Positions 13,234-19,701 of a stretch of 19,701 nt of DNA are shown piece after piece. The stretch lies in contig QGVC01000019.1 in assembly GCA_003242645.1 (NCBI GenBank), forward strand, positions 1 to 19,701, in the 5' to 3' direction. The stretch comes from Pseudomonadota bacterium (lineage in GTDB: Bacteria > Pseudomonadota > Alphaproteobacteria > Rhizobiales > Hyphomicrobiaceae). Positions within the stretch are counted from its first letter, which is position 1; every line of letters begins with the position of its first letter. The position numbers and the translations under genes were made by a program. The notes under the pieces are model-generated. The model was not told the origin of the DNA and searched no databases. It saw nothing but the letters and a program-made list of their open reading frames with translations.

Positions 13234-14205
13234 ATGAGCGACCCGAGCCTCCAACCCGCTGACGGCAAGCAAGAGATGATGCAGCTGCCGCCAGCGCCTG
13301 ATCCCGTTTCGATCGACTTCTCGGCCATCGAGGGCCTCCCGAAGTCTGCTCAGCGCCGGCTTTGGTCCATCAGTCTTGGTGCGGCCTTGGCGGCACACGC
13401 ATTGATTTTGTTGCTCGTAACCTGGATTCCGGGCCTCCGGCTGGTCGGCGCCGGTGGAACAGAATTCGAGGCCATAGGCGTGGACATCGTGTCCGCGGAA
13501 GCTCTGGAAAGCAGACTCGCAGCGGTGGAAGTGGGTCGTGCAACACGCGACAGCTCAGTTCACGTGACAGAAGGCTCCCAAGATCCGACTCAAGCCAGCA
13601 TGGCAACGGCCGATCAGAAGCCAAGCGAGTCCGACCAAGAAGAGAATGCAGCCGGTCCAAAGCCTGACCTGGTCATCCCAGATGCAAGAGAGCACGAGGA
13701 GCCGGACGAGCCATCAGAAGTTGCCCTGGCAATCGCCGACAAGGAGCCAGAAAGGCCGGACAACCGGGAATCCGAAACCGATCCAAATCGCAAGACTGAG
13801 GAGGCTTCCGAGCCCGAATCGGCTGCTCCATCCAAGCCATCCGAGGCCAGCGTAGCCGCCGAGGAAGGAGGAGCTGCGGCCCGCGGCATCGACATTGTCG
13901 AGACCCCAGGGCAACAAGCTGCCGTAGCCAGCGCGGGAGTCGCCAACGAGTACGCCAAGGCGCTGATCGAGACGTTGGCGCGGAACAAGCCGCGCGCGAC
14001 CGCTGGTGTTCGCGGAACAGTTCGGATCGGCTTCACTGTGAACCGATTTGGCGAAGTGCAGGAGGCGCACATTTTGCAGTCAAGTGGACGGCGCGTGCTT
14101 GACGAGGCAGCCCTGGCCGCAGTTCGAAGTGCAAAGTTTCCTGCACCGCCACCCTCCCTAGCGGACAGCTCGCTACGTTACGAGGTGCCCTACATCTTCC
14201 GTTGA
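13234..14205 (+). CDS. TonB-family protein
   Basis: This 323-residue inner-membrane-anchored protein spans the periplasm to transmit energy to outer-membrane transporters, or has a related envelope role. It has a cytoplasmic N-terminus of about 43 residues, one membrane helix (SLGAALAAHALILLLVTWI, 47-65), a long hydrophilic linker (about 100-235) and a C-terminal TonB domain (about 238-323) with VRGTVRIGFTVNRFGEVQEA, SSGRRVLDEAALAAVR and the terminal VPYIFR. The linker is rich in Glu, Asp, Ser and Pro (EHEEPDEPSEV, EPERPDNRESETDPN) instead of the usual Pro/Lys/Glu repeats. TATAAT at 13187-13192 may be its -10 box, but the -35 is poor. No exbB, exbD or receptor gene is in the window. The GMC gene follows by 112 bp on the same strand. 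Confidence 0.88.
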   Translation: MSDPSLQPADGKQEMMQLPPAPDPVSIDFSAIEGLPKSAQRRLWSISLGAALAAHALILLLVTWIPGLRLVGAGGTEFEAIGVDIVSAEALESRLAAVEVGRATRDSSVHVTEGSQDPTQASMATADQKPSESDQEENAAGPKPDLVIPDAREHEEPDEPSEVALAIADKEPERPDNRESETDPNRKTEEASEPESAAPSKPSEASVAAEEGGAAARGIDIVETPGQQAAVASAGVANEYAKALIETLARNKPRATAGVRGTVRIGFTVNRFGEVQEAHILQSSGRRVLDEAALAAVRSAKFPAPPPSLADSSLRYEVPYIFR

Positions 14206-14296
14206 TATTACGAGCAATTCTTCACGTCGTTCTACTGAAGAAGCGGACAAGGGACCGACGTTTGTCTATTCAGACGGCTGAACTGCTTTCACGAGG

Positions 14297-14311
14297 TCCT
14301 CTGACTGAGGA
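14297..14311 (+). promoter_or_regulatory. Small hairpin covering the ribosome-binding site of the GMC gene
   Basis: TCCTC (14297-14301) can pair with GAGGA (14307-14311) around a 5-nt loop. GAGGA is the Shine-Dalgarno site, six bases before the ATG at 14318. A 5-bp stem is marginal, so masking of the site would be weak or conditional. Confidence 0.3.
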
Positions 14312-14317
14312 AACAAA

Positions 14318-16051
14318 ATGGCGCGGCTTGCTCGCAATCTCGATTTCAGACAGGACCGGTACGATGTGATCATTGTGGGTTCCGGCTACGGCGGCGGCGT
14401 TGCAGCATCACGCCTTGCTCGCGCGGGCAAACGCGTTGCCGTCCTCGAGCGTGGCCGTGAGTTCCTGACAGGCGAGTTCCCGAAACGCTTTCCCGACCTG
14501 CGCAATGAGCTGCAGGTAAGGGGAAAGCGGATGAATATGGGCCGCGAAACTGCCCTTTATGATTTCCGGCTCGGCGAGGACATGCACGTGCTCGTCGGGT
14601 GCGGGCTGGGCGGCGGATCGCTGGTGAATGCGGGTGTCGCCTTGGAACCCGATCCGCGTGTCTTCGCCGACGCGATCTGGCCCGGCCAGATCGCACAAGA
14701 CGGCCTTCTCGCAGAAGGTTTTCGTCGTGCCCGGCGCTGGCTCCGCCCGGCGCGCGATCCTAGGGCAGCTGAGCACACCAAGTTCCAGGCGTTAGCGACG
14801 GCAGGCCGAACGCTTGGGGTCGAGCCGGTCGCAGCGCCCGTAGTCGTCAACTTTGAGGAAGCGGTGAATGTCGCCGGCATCGCCCAGCCGGCGTGCACCC
14901 GATGCGGAGACTGCTGCGGCGGCTGCAATTTGGGCGCCAAGAACACGGTCGCCCTGACCTACCTGCCCGATGCGGTGCGCCACGGTGCTCATCTCTTTAC
15001 CGAAGCGAAGGTCTTGTCGCTTGCCCGCGATAGCGATGGACTGTGGCACGTGCGCATTGCCCGTCTCGATAAGGGTAACGGCGACGTCCAGCTGACTATG
15101 TCGGCCGACATGGTCATCCTCGCTGCCGGCACGCTCGGCTCGACGGAAATCCTCCTTCGATCGCAAGCTGACGGGCTACCGCTGTCACCACGGCTGGGCG
15201 AGCGATTTTCTGCGAACGGAGACATCATCGCCTTCGGCTACGGAGCACGGCAGCCGATAAATGCAGTGGGCGTCGGTCATCCACCGCGTGTTGCGCTCGA
15301 CGCGTGTATTGGCGCCTGCGTCTCAGGCCAGATCGAGCTGCGGGATGGCACCGACCTCGCCAACGAGCTAACGGTACAAGAAGGCGTCCTCCCCTCTGCT
15401 CTCGCACCGATATTGCCGGTGTTGTTCATGCCGAACGGGCGGCTCCTGGGAGCCGTGCAAAGCCTCATCAGCGGGGTCTACAAGGGCCCGTTCTCGCGTT
15501 TGCAGACATTCTTCGCAGTCTCCCACGACAGCTCCGGCGGGCGTCTGGTTCTGGATGGCGAGCGGGTGACCGTCTCTTGGCCCACAGCGAAGGACGAGCC
15601 GGTCTATCAGAAACTGGATGCCATCCTTTCCAAGCTCGTCACCGAGGTTGGGGGGCAGTACGTTAAGAACCCGCTCTCAAGCACCTTGATGGGCCACCAA
15701 CCAGCGACGGCACACCCGCTCGGTGGTTGCGCCATGGGGCGCGACCGCAATGAGGGAGTGGTCAATCATAAAGGGCAAGTGTTCGACGGCAGGCCTGGGG
15801 CTGGCTCTAACGACGTGTTTCCGGGATTGTATGTGATGGATGGCTCGGTGATACCCCGGTCGCTCGGCGTGAATCCGCTGCTGACGATCACAGCGCTGGC
15901 AGAACGCGCCATGTTGCACATGACTCAGGATTTTCGCCTCAGCTTCGACGATGAGCCTTTACCGGCATCAGTTCCTGCCACGCCAGAAGCGCCGGGCGCG
16001 CTCGCATTGCCTGATAATCTTAGCTCTGATGGCAACGTTTTGGGCTCGTAG
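14318..16051 (+). CDS. GMC-family FAD oxidoreductase (cholesterol-oxidase-like) with cysteine cluster
   Basis: This 577-residue flavoprotein oxidises or dehydrogenates an alcohol. It has an N-terminal FAD Rossmann motif IIVGSGYGGGVAASRLARAG (18-37), then VLERG, a second FAD segment GCGLGGGSLVNAGV (94-107), ILAAGTLGSTEILL (267-280), and the C-terminal AHPLGGCAMG (H466 as the likely catalytic His) with LYVMDGSVIPRSLGVNPLLTITALAER (504-530, N519 as partner). A cysteine-rich segment CTRCGDCCGGCNLGAKNT (193-210) interrupts the substrate domain. Similar C-rich segments occur in mycobacterial ChoD-like enzymes and may bind an iron-sulfur cluster. There is no signal peptide. TGAGGAAA precedes the ATG. 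Its last 42 codons overlap the nth gene on the other strand. The substrate (sterol, hopanoid or other alcohol) is not determined. Confidence 0.93.
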   Translation: MARLARNLDFRQDRYDVIIVGSGYGGGVAASRLARAGKRVAVLERGREFLTGEFPKRFPDLRNELQVRGKRMNMGRETALYDFRLGEDMHVLVGCGLGGGSLVNAGVALEPDPRVFADAIWPGQIAQDGLLAEGFRRARRWLRPARDPRAAEHTKFQALATAGRTLGVEPVAAPVVVNFEEAVNVAGIAQPACTRCGDCCGGCNLGAKNTVALTYLPDAVRHGAHLFTEAKVLSLARDSDGLWHVRIARLDKGNGDVQLTMSADMVILAAGTLGSTEILLRSQADGLPLSPRLGERFSANGDIIAFGYGARQPINAVGVGHPPRVALDACIGACVSGQIELRDGTDLANELTVQEGVLPSALAPILPVLFMPNGRLLGAVQSLISGVYKGPFSRLQTFFAVSHDSSGGRLVLDGERVTVSWPTAKDEPVYQKLDAILSKLVTEVGGQYVKNPLSSTLMGHQPATAHPLGGCAMGRDRNEGVVNHKGQVFDGRPGAGSNDVFPGLYVMDGSVIPRSLGVNPLLTITALAERAMLHMTQDFRLSFDDEPLPASVPATPEAPGALALPDNLSSDGNVLGS

Positions 16052-16737
16052 AGACAAAGGTCATTTATCAGGCAACGCGGACACTCCGGCTTCTTGGCTT
16101 TGCAGACATAGCGCCCGTGCAGAATGAGCCAGTGATGAGCGTGCCTGGCGTACTCGGGCGGAACGATCTTCAAGAGCTGCTGCTCCACCGCGAGAGGCGT
16201 TGGACCGTCCGCGAGCCCAATACGCCTCGCGACGCGAAAGACATGCGTGTCCACAGCCATCGTCGGCTCGCCGAAGGCGACGTTCAGAACGACATTCGCC
16301 GACTTGCGCCCGACACCCGGAAGTTTTTCCAACGACTCACGATCCCGCGGAACCTGGCCTCCGTGCTCGCGAACCAATTTCTCCGACAGGGCTATGACGT
16401 TCTTGGCCTTGTTACGGTACAATCCGATCGATTTGATCGCCTCACGCAGACGCTCCTCGCCAAGGGCGAGCATTTTCTCCGGCGTATCGGCGATCTTGAA
16501 CAGTGAGCGCGTTGCCTTGTTCACTCCGGCGTCGGTCGCCTGCGCCGAGAGAACCACGGCAACGAGTAGGGTATATGGGTTATGATACTCCAGCTCGCTT
16601 TTCGGCTCGGGATTGGCCGCTGCAAACCGGCGAAAGATCTCATGGACGACGGCGGGTTTGAGCTTCGCACGATGCGGGCTTTGGGCCGGACGAGGCCCAG
16701 CCCGGCGCAAAGAAGAGAACTTCGGCTTGGCGTCCAT
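15925..16737 (-). CDS. nth: Endonuclease III
   Basis: This bifunctional DNA glycosylase/AP lyase removes oxidised pyrimidines in base excision repair. The 270 residues contain the helix-hairpin-helix LPGVGRKSANVV (139-150) with catalytic K145, D163 in MAVDTHVFRVARR (160-172), and the [4Fe-4S] ligands C212, C219, C222 and C228 (C-x6-C-x2-C-x5-C). The core resembles E. coli Nth (211 aa), with about 25 extra residues at the N-terminus and a 35-residue Gly/Ser/Ala-rich basic tail at the C-terminus. The tail lies in the antisense overlap with the GMC gene. The start at 16737 (MDAKPKF) is chosen because a longer frame from 16836 would run into the divergent DUF2244 gene. No strong Shine-Dalgarno site is seen. 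Confidence 0.95.
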   Translation of the reverse strand: MDAKPKFSSLRRAGPRPAQSPHRAKLKPAVVHEIFRRFAAANPEPKSELEYHNPYTLLVAVVLSAQATDAGVNKATRSLFKIADTPEKMLALGEERLREAIKSIGLYRNKAKNVIALSEKLVREHGGQVPRDRESLEKLPGVGRKSANVVLNVAFGEPTMAVDTHVFRVARRIGLADGPTPLAVEQQLLKIVPPEYARHAHHWLILHGRYVCKAKKPECPRCLINDLCLYEPKTLPSELRLSGNASAPGASGVAGTDAGKGSSSKLRRKS

Positions 16738-16773
16738 AGTTATCCGAGGAGAGTGGCGTAAGGTCAGGAAGTC

Positions 16774-17268
16774 ATGGCCGAGAATACCCTCCATACGCAA
16801 CCCGATTCGGGATTCCACGCAATTCTTACCCAGCACCGTTCGCTGAGCCCGACGGGCTTCATGATCCTGATGGCGATTGTCGGCTGCTCCAGCTTCGTGC
16901 TCGGCATGGTCTTCTTGTCCATGGGCGCGTGGCCGGTATTCGGGTTCCTCGGCCTCGACGTTCTCCTGCTCTATATTGCTTTCAAGCTGAACTATCGGGC
17001 TGGCCGGCTATTCGAGCTTGTTGACGTGACGCGAGAACAGCTTGTTGTCACGCGTGTCCACCCGAACGGTCGCCGCGAGAGCTTCGAGTTCAACCCGTTC
17101 TGGGCCCGCGTGCTCCTTCGCGAATGGCCGGATGGGCGCACAGAGCTACGCGTTACCGGACATGGTCGCGAGCTCCTGTTCGGACAGTTCCTCACCGATG
17201 ATGAGCGGCGGGATTTTGCCTCTGCCTTGAAAGGAGCCTTGATCGAGGCACGCGGGGCGCGAATCTGA
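16774..17268 (+). CDS. DUF2244-family integral membrane protein
   Basis: This 164-residue protein has two closely spaced membrane helices (about 27-49 and 52-70, separated by MGAWPV) and a cytoplasmic domain rich in beta strands. HRSLSPTGFMILMAIVG, then GAWPVFGFLGLDVLLLY, FKLNYRAGRLFE and the C-terminal LLFGQFLTDDERRDFASAL are the typical DUF2244 pattern of alphaproteobacteria. The function of the family is unknown to me. An AGGAAG lies before the ATG. It is divergent from nth with only 36 bp between start codons, so the two probably share a compact control region reaching into both genes. nth and DUF2244 genes are often neighbours in this group as far as I recall. Confidence 0.9.
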   Translation: MAENTLHTQPDSGFHAILTQHRSLSPTGFMILMAIVGCSSFVLGMVFLSMGAWPVFGFLGLDVLLLYIAFKLNYRAGRLFELVDVTREQLVVTRVHPNGRRESFEFNPFWARVLLREWPDGRTELRVTGHGRELLFGQFLTDDERRDFASALKGALIEARGARI

Positions 17269-17363
17269 GGCTTGCGCCGTCCTCATGCCAAGAATCGGGT
17301 CGTCGGCAGGTCGCCGGGGCGCTATCTCCTGGCACGATCGACGGAGTGGAATGCAGGCTAGCC

Positions 17364-18266
17364 ATGTTGCAGCAGCTTGAAACCCGACCGACCGCTCGTG
17401 AGCAGGAGGAAGCGGCTCGCGATTACGTCATCGTTCGACGCGCCATCGCGTTCCTCTCGGAACATTGGGAAGAGCAACCGGATCTCGACCGACTCGCCCG
17501 CCATCTTGGCCTCAGCCCCGTGTATTGCCAGAAGCTTTTCAAGCGTTGGTGCGGCTTGAGCCCAAAGGAATTCGTGCAGGCTATCACCGCTGATCATGCC
17601 AGACGGCTGCTGACGGAATCTGCCAGTGTGCTCGAGTGCGCCCACCAAGTGGGGTTATCCGGCGCAAGCCGGTTGCACGACTTGTTCGTCAGCCACGAAG
17701 CTATGACCCCGGGCGAGTTCAAGCGGCGCGGGGAAGGTCTCGAGCTCGCTTACGGTTTCCACCCATCGCCATTCGGCGATGCGCTGATCATGGTTACGAG
17801 CCGGGGCGTGGCCGGGCTGGCGTTCGTCAATGAGGATGCCGGGCAGACCCGGGCGGAAGCATTGGCTGATATGATGCGGCGCTGGCCTCGCGCCCATTAC
17901 GTCGAAGCGCCTGAACGAACGCTGCCCCATTTCCAACGGATCTTCGATGTCTCGAAGTGGAATCCTGAGCAGCCCGTGCGGATTATCCTGATTGGGACGG
18001 ACTTCGAAATCCGGGTTTGGGAAACGTTGCTCAAGATTCCTATGGGCCGCGTTGTGAGCTACGCGGACATAGCCCGTCACATCGGTTGCCCGACAGCCAC
18101 ACGTGCAGTCGGATCAGCGGTCGGGCGCAACCCGCTGTCGTTCGTCGTGCCTTGCCATCGCGTGGTCCGCGGCGACGGCAACCTTGGCGGCTACCATTGG
18201 GGGCTCACGCGGAAGAAGGCCTTGATCGGCTGGGAGACAGGCTGGCTGCGCAGCCGCACCGCTTAG
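17364..18266 (+). CDS. AraC-type HTH / O6-alkylguanine-DNA alkyltransferase fusion (Ada-like)
   Basis: This 300-residue protein combines an AraC-type DNA-binding domain with a suicidal DNA-alkyl acceptor. Residues about 20-122 hold the two HTH units (PDLDRLARHLGLSPVYCQKLFKRW and a second one ending MTPGEFKRRGEG). Residues about 130-205 are the ribonuclease-like N-domain of methyltransferases, and 210-300 are the catalytic part with FEIRVWETLLKIPMGRVVSY, RAVGSAVGRNP and the acceptor C264 in VVPCHRVV. The Ada N-terminal zinc/methyl-phosphotriester domain is absent: the protein starts directly before the HTH. A GTG at 17346 could add six residues; I prefer the ATG at 17364 (MLQQLETRP), though its ribosome-binding site is weak. 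It should repair O6-methylguanine and may regulate genes. It converges on the MarR gene. Confidence 0.92.
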   Translation: MLQQLETRPTAREQEEAARDYVIVRRAIAFLSEHWEEQPDLDRLARHLGLSPVYCQKLFKRWCGLSPKEFVQAITADHARRLLTESASVLECAHQVGLSGASRLHDLFVSHEAMTPGEFKRRGEGLELAYGFHPSPFGDALIMVTSRGVAGLAFVNEDAGQTRAEALADMMRRWPRAHYVEAPERTLPHFQRIFDVSKWNPEQPVRIILIGTDFEIRVWETLLKIPMGRVVSYADIARHIGCPTATRAVGSAVGRNPLSFVVPCHRVVRGDGNLGGYHWGLTRKKALIGWETGWLRSRTA

Positions 18267-18269
18267 TGC

Positions 18270-18284
18270 GCGATGCGGCATCGC
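18270..18284. terminator. Inverted repeat between convergent genes, possible weak terminator
   Basis: GCGATGC (18270-18276) and GCATCGC (18278-18284) form a near-continuous 15-bp palindrome three bases after the alkyltransferase stop and 27 bases before the end of the convergent MarR gene. As RNA it would have to open its inner pairs for a loop, and no T-tract follows. Confidence 0.4.
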
Positions 18285-18310
18285 CTTCAATGAAAGTTCC
18301 AGCAGAGGTC

Positions 18311-18799
18311 TCAAGCTGACTTGGCTTGCTCGGCCTCACCGACATTCACCGAGCGGATGATCTCCCTCAGCCCTTTGAGGAACCGTTCCCGGTCAACGAC
18401 TGAGAGCACTGATAGCACCTTCTCATCGGCACGCCGGGCGAGCGGCTCTGTCTGTCTTAGAACACGCCAGCCTTCTTCGGTCAGCTTCACGGCATAAGCG
18501 CGGGCATCCTCGCGGGTCCGGCGGCGCTGTAAGAGGCCCTTCTTGATCATGCGCCGGATAACATCGGCTAAGGTCGACCGGTCGATCCCCGTCCGCTCGA
18601 CGAGGTCTGTCTGGCTCAGCCCTTCGTTCTGCGCCACGGTCAACAGAATGGCGTACTGGCGTGGAGTGAGCTCTCCGTCGATCTCAGCCTGAAACACGTC
18701 GCTGGCGCACTGGCTCGCACGATGTAAGAGATGAATTGCCGATCGTTCGAGCTGATCTGTCTTTTCGAGTTCATCCAAGTTGTTCTTTACCCGAGCCAT
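18311..18799 (-). CDS. MarR-family transcriptional regulator
   Basis: This 162-residue dimeric regulator has helices for dimerisation at both ends and a winged helix-turn-helix in the middle: ELTPRQYAILLTVAQNEGLSQTDLVERTGIDRSTLADVIRRMIKKGLL (43-90), then the wing RRRTREDARAYAVKLTEEG (92-110) with the conserved D..R..A..L pattern. One cysteine (C31) is not placed like the redox Cys of OhrR. The start at 18799 (MARVKNN) is chosen because the 42 residues added by the first ATG (18925) look non-coding and would read through the palindrome. It probably represses its own transcription through the palindrome at 18882-18900. Its neighbours give no clear target. Confidence 0.9.
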   Translation of the reverse strand: MARVKNNLDELEKTDQLERSAIHLLHRASQCASDVFQAEIDGELTPRQYAILLTVAQNEGLSQTDLVERTGIDRSTLADVIRRMIKKGLLQRRRTREDARAYAVKLTEEGWRVLRQTEPLARRADEKVLSVLSVVDRERFLKGLREIIRSVNVGEAEQAKSA

Positions 18800-18881
18800 T
18801 CTTTCGCCCACAACCTTTCCGCGGCATGAGCCGCCAAATGCCTGATTCGCTAAAGCCCCCGGCACGTGAGAAGGCAGCATA

Positions 18882-18900
18882 CTGGACAATCTGTGTCCAG
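18882..18900. promoter_or_regulatory. 19-bp palindrome upstream of marR; candidate MarR operator
   Basis: CTGGACA (18882-18888) and TGTCCAG (18894-18900) are perfect 7-bp inverted arms with a 5-nt spacer, giving a length and symmetry typical of MarR-family operators. It lies 82 bp upstream of the MarR start codon. A TTGCAC on the minus strand at 18924-18919 could be a -35 box, which would put the -10 region next to the palindrome. Confidence 0.55.
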
Positions 18901-18975
18901 ATAATGATTGTTGAGTGAGGTGCAAAAATGAATTCGCGTTCTAGACGAACCGTGTCGCCACTTCTTGTGGACTGA

Positions 18976-19578
18976 TCAACGCGCCTCTTGCACGGCGTGC
19001 CGCTTCAATACGCCGAGCTGCGCGAGGGCAAAAATCATCGTGAGCGGCATGATTCCCCAAAGCTTGAAGCTTATCCAAAAGCTTTCGGAGAAGTTCCGCC
19101 AGACGATCTCGTTAAGACAGGCTAGGAAAGCAAAGAAGCAGGCCCACCGGAAGGTCAGAACGGTCCAGCCCCGCTTTGTCAGCTGGAACATGTCGCCCAT
19201 CAAATGATGCAGGAGAGGCTGGCCGAATAACAAGCCGCCGAAGAGAATGATCGAAAACAGCGCGTTGACGATCGTCGGCTTCAGCTTGATGAACAGAGCG
19301 TCCTGCAGAATGAGAGTCAGCGCTCCGAAAGCCAGGACGAAGATACCGGATACGAACGGCATGACCGGTATGCGTCCGAGCACGCTGCGCGAGGCGATGA
19401 GCGAAACCGCGGTCGCGGCCATGAACGCACCCGTCCCCCAGAATATGCCGCTGTAGCTGTTCACGACGAAGAAGACCACGATCGGCGCAACCTCGAGAGC
19501 AAGCTTCAGGAGCTGCGCGTGTTCGCCTTGTTGGGGCTCTCTGGTCGCCGTCGGGTCTTGAGGCACGGAGAACTCCAC
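18976..19578 (-). CDS. yciB: Inner-membrane protein YciB (septation protein A / IspZ)
   Basis: This 200-residue polytopic membrane protein has six predicted helices (about 27-40, 46-63, 72-91, 103-123, 143-160 and 170-189). LALEVAPIVVFFVVNSYSGIFWGTGAFM, PTIVNALFSIILFGGLLFGQPLL, FQLTKRGWTVLTFRWACFFAFLACLNEIVWRNF and WGIMPLTMIF are the YciB/IspZ family blocks. The family affects cell-envelope integrity and septation; the molecular role is not settled. It begins with GTG (19578), with GGGAG immediately before it rather than at normal distance, so the start could be misplaced by a few codons; the polar first 22 residues are not conserved in general. It starts 28 bp after the end of an upstream gene on the same strand, which suggests an operon. 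Confidence 0.93.
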   Translation of the reverse strand: MEFSVPQDPTATREPQQGEHAQLLKLALEVAPIVVFFVVNSYSGIFWGTGAFMAATAVSLIASRSVLGRIPVMPFVSGIFVLAFGALTLILQDALFIKLKPTIVNALFSIILFGGLLFGQPLLHHLMGDMFQLTKRGWTVLTFRWACFFAFLACLNEIVWRNFSESFWISFKLWGIMPLTMIFALAQLGVLKRHAVQEAR

Positions 19579-19606
19579 TCCCGTGAAAAGGAAGTTGAAA
19601 GGAGAG

Positions 19607-19701
19607 CTAAGCCTCTTGCGTCGCTCTTGTTGCCTTGCTGTCCAGCTTCTTGGCTGCCGAAGTCCGCACTACGCTCGCATCCGCCGGAATGCGGTATTTC
19701 T
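19607..19701 (-). CDS. C-terminal end of an unidentified gene (cut by window edge)
   Basis: On the minus strand a frame entering from the right edge is open for 30 codons (KYRIPADASVVRTSAAKKLD, then SKATRATQEA) and stops at a TAG at 19609-19607, 28 bp before the yciB start. The tail is basic and probably disordered. In rhizobia yciB often follows ftsY, but this tail does not resemble the FtsY end I know, so I leave it unnamed. The open frame is short, and only the operon-like spacing supports it. Confidence 0.4.
   Translation of the reverse strand, partial: KYRIPADASVVRTSAAKKLDSKATRATQEA

Noticed and set aside
14218..14242. TTCTTCA-N11-TGAAGAA inverted repeat after the TonB gene
   Set aside because: The stem is A/T-rich with a long loop and no T-tract; it is not a convincing terminator or operator.
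1..19701. Mobile elements, CRISPR arrays, tRNA/rRNA genes, toxin-antitoxin or defence systems
   Set aside because: I looked for transposase or integrase motifs, terminal repeats, regularly spaced repeats and RNA gene signatures and saw none; the window reads as ordinary chromosomal genes with two gene remnants.

Overview
The window is GC-rich, gene-dense bacterial chromosome. The protein types point to an alphaproteobacterium, most likely of the order Hyphomicrobiales (Rhizobiales): the LeuB and long YciB/IspZ sequences have the form I associate with that group, and an nth gene lies next to a DUF2244 membrane protein. This placement comes from recognising protein sequences, not from a search. 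I see no rRNA, tRNA, CRISPR array, insertion sequence or phage gene.

Left part (1-5706): a catabolic neighbourhood. It starts with a thiolase gene wrecked by an internal deletion (11-330), then a small conserved protein (417-632) and a VOC-fold dioxygenase/glyoxalase-like protein (692-1243). Four genes follow on the minus strand. Read in transcription order they are a two-subunit CoA-transferase-family enzyme with ATGA-overlapping genes (4259-3432 and 3435-2680), a lipoprotein (2611-2126) and an HpaI-type class II aldolase (2043-1261). Divergent from them is a Tat-exported SMP-30/gluconolactonase-like protein (4509-5654), closed by a strong intrinsic terminator.

Middle part (5793-13019): leuB, a secreted matrixin-type zinc protease, and a split thiamine-diphosphate decarboxylase resembling sulfopyruvate decarboxylase ComD/ComE, again with an ATGA overlap. 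A bidirectional terminator separates these from two minus-strand genes, an aldehyde dehydrogenase and a YqjM/XenA-type Old Yellow Enzyme. An IclR regulator is divergent from the Old Yellow Enzyme gene. A plausible promoter overlapped by a 21-bp inverted repeat lies between them, so IclR control of the reductase/dehydrogenase pair is a reasonable guess. Just after iclR there is an orphan fragment that looks like the C-terminus of a TRAP-transporter large permease.

Right part (13234-19701): a TonB-family protein with an unusually acidic linker, a cholesterol-oxidase-like GMC flavoprotein with a five-cysteine cluster, endonuclease III (overlapping the GMC gene antisense by 127 bp), a DUF2244 membrane protein, an AraC-HTH/O6-alkylguanine-DNA alkyltransferase fusion, a MarR regulator with a clean palindrome upstream, YciB, and the tail of one further gene cut by the window edge.

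Taken together, the first 13 kb looks like accessory catabolism for an unidentified organic acid, alicyclic or aromatic substrate. It shows two signs of decay (the thiolase and TRAP remnants) and is interleaved with housekeeping genes. I found no clear new defence or mobile system. The most interesting leads are the CoA-transferase-like pair that lacks the usual catalytic Glu motif, the orphan ComDE-like decarboxylase, and the regulatory palindromes.
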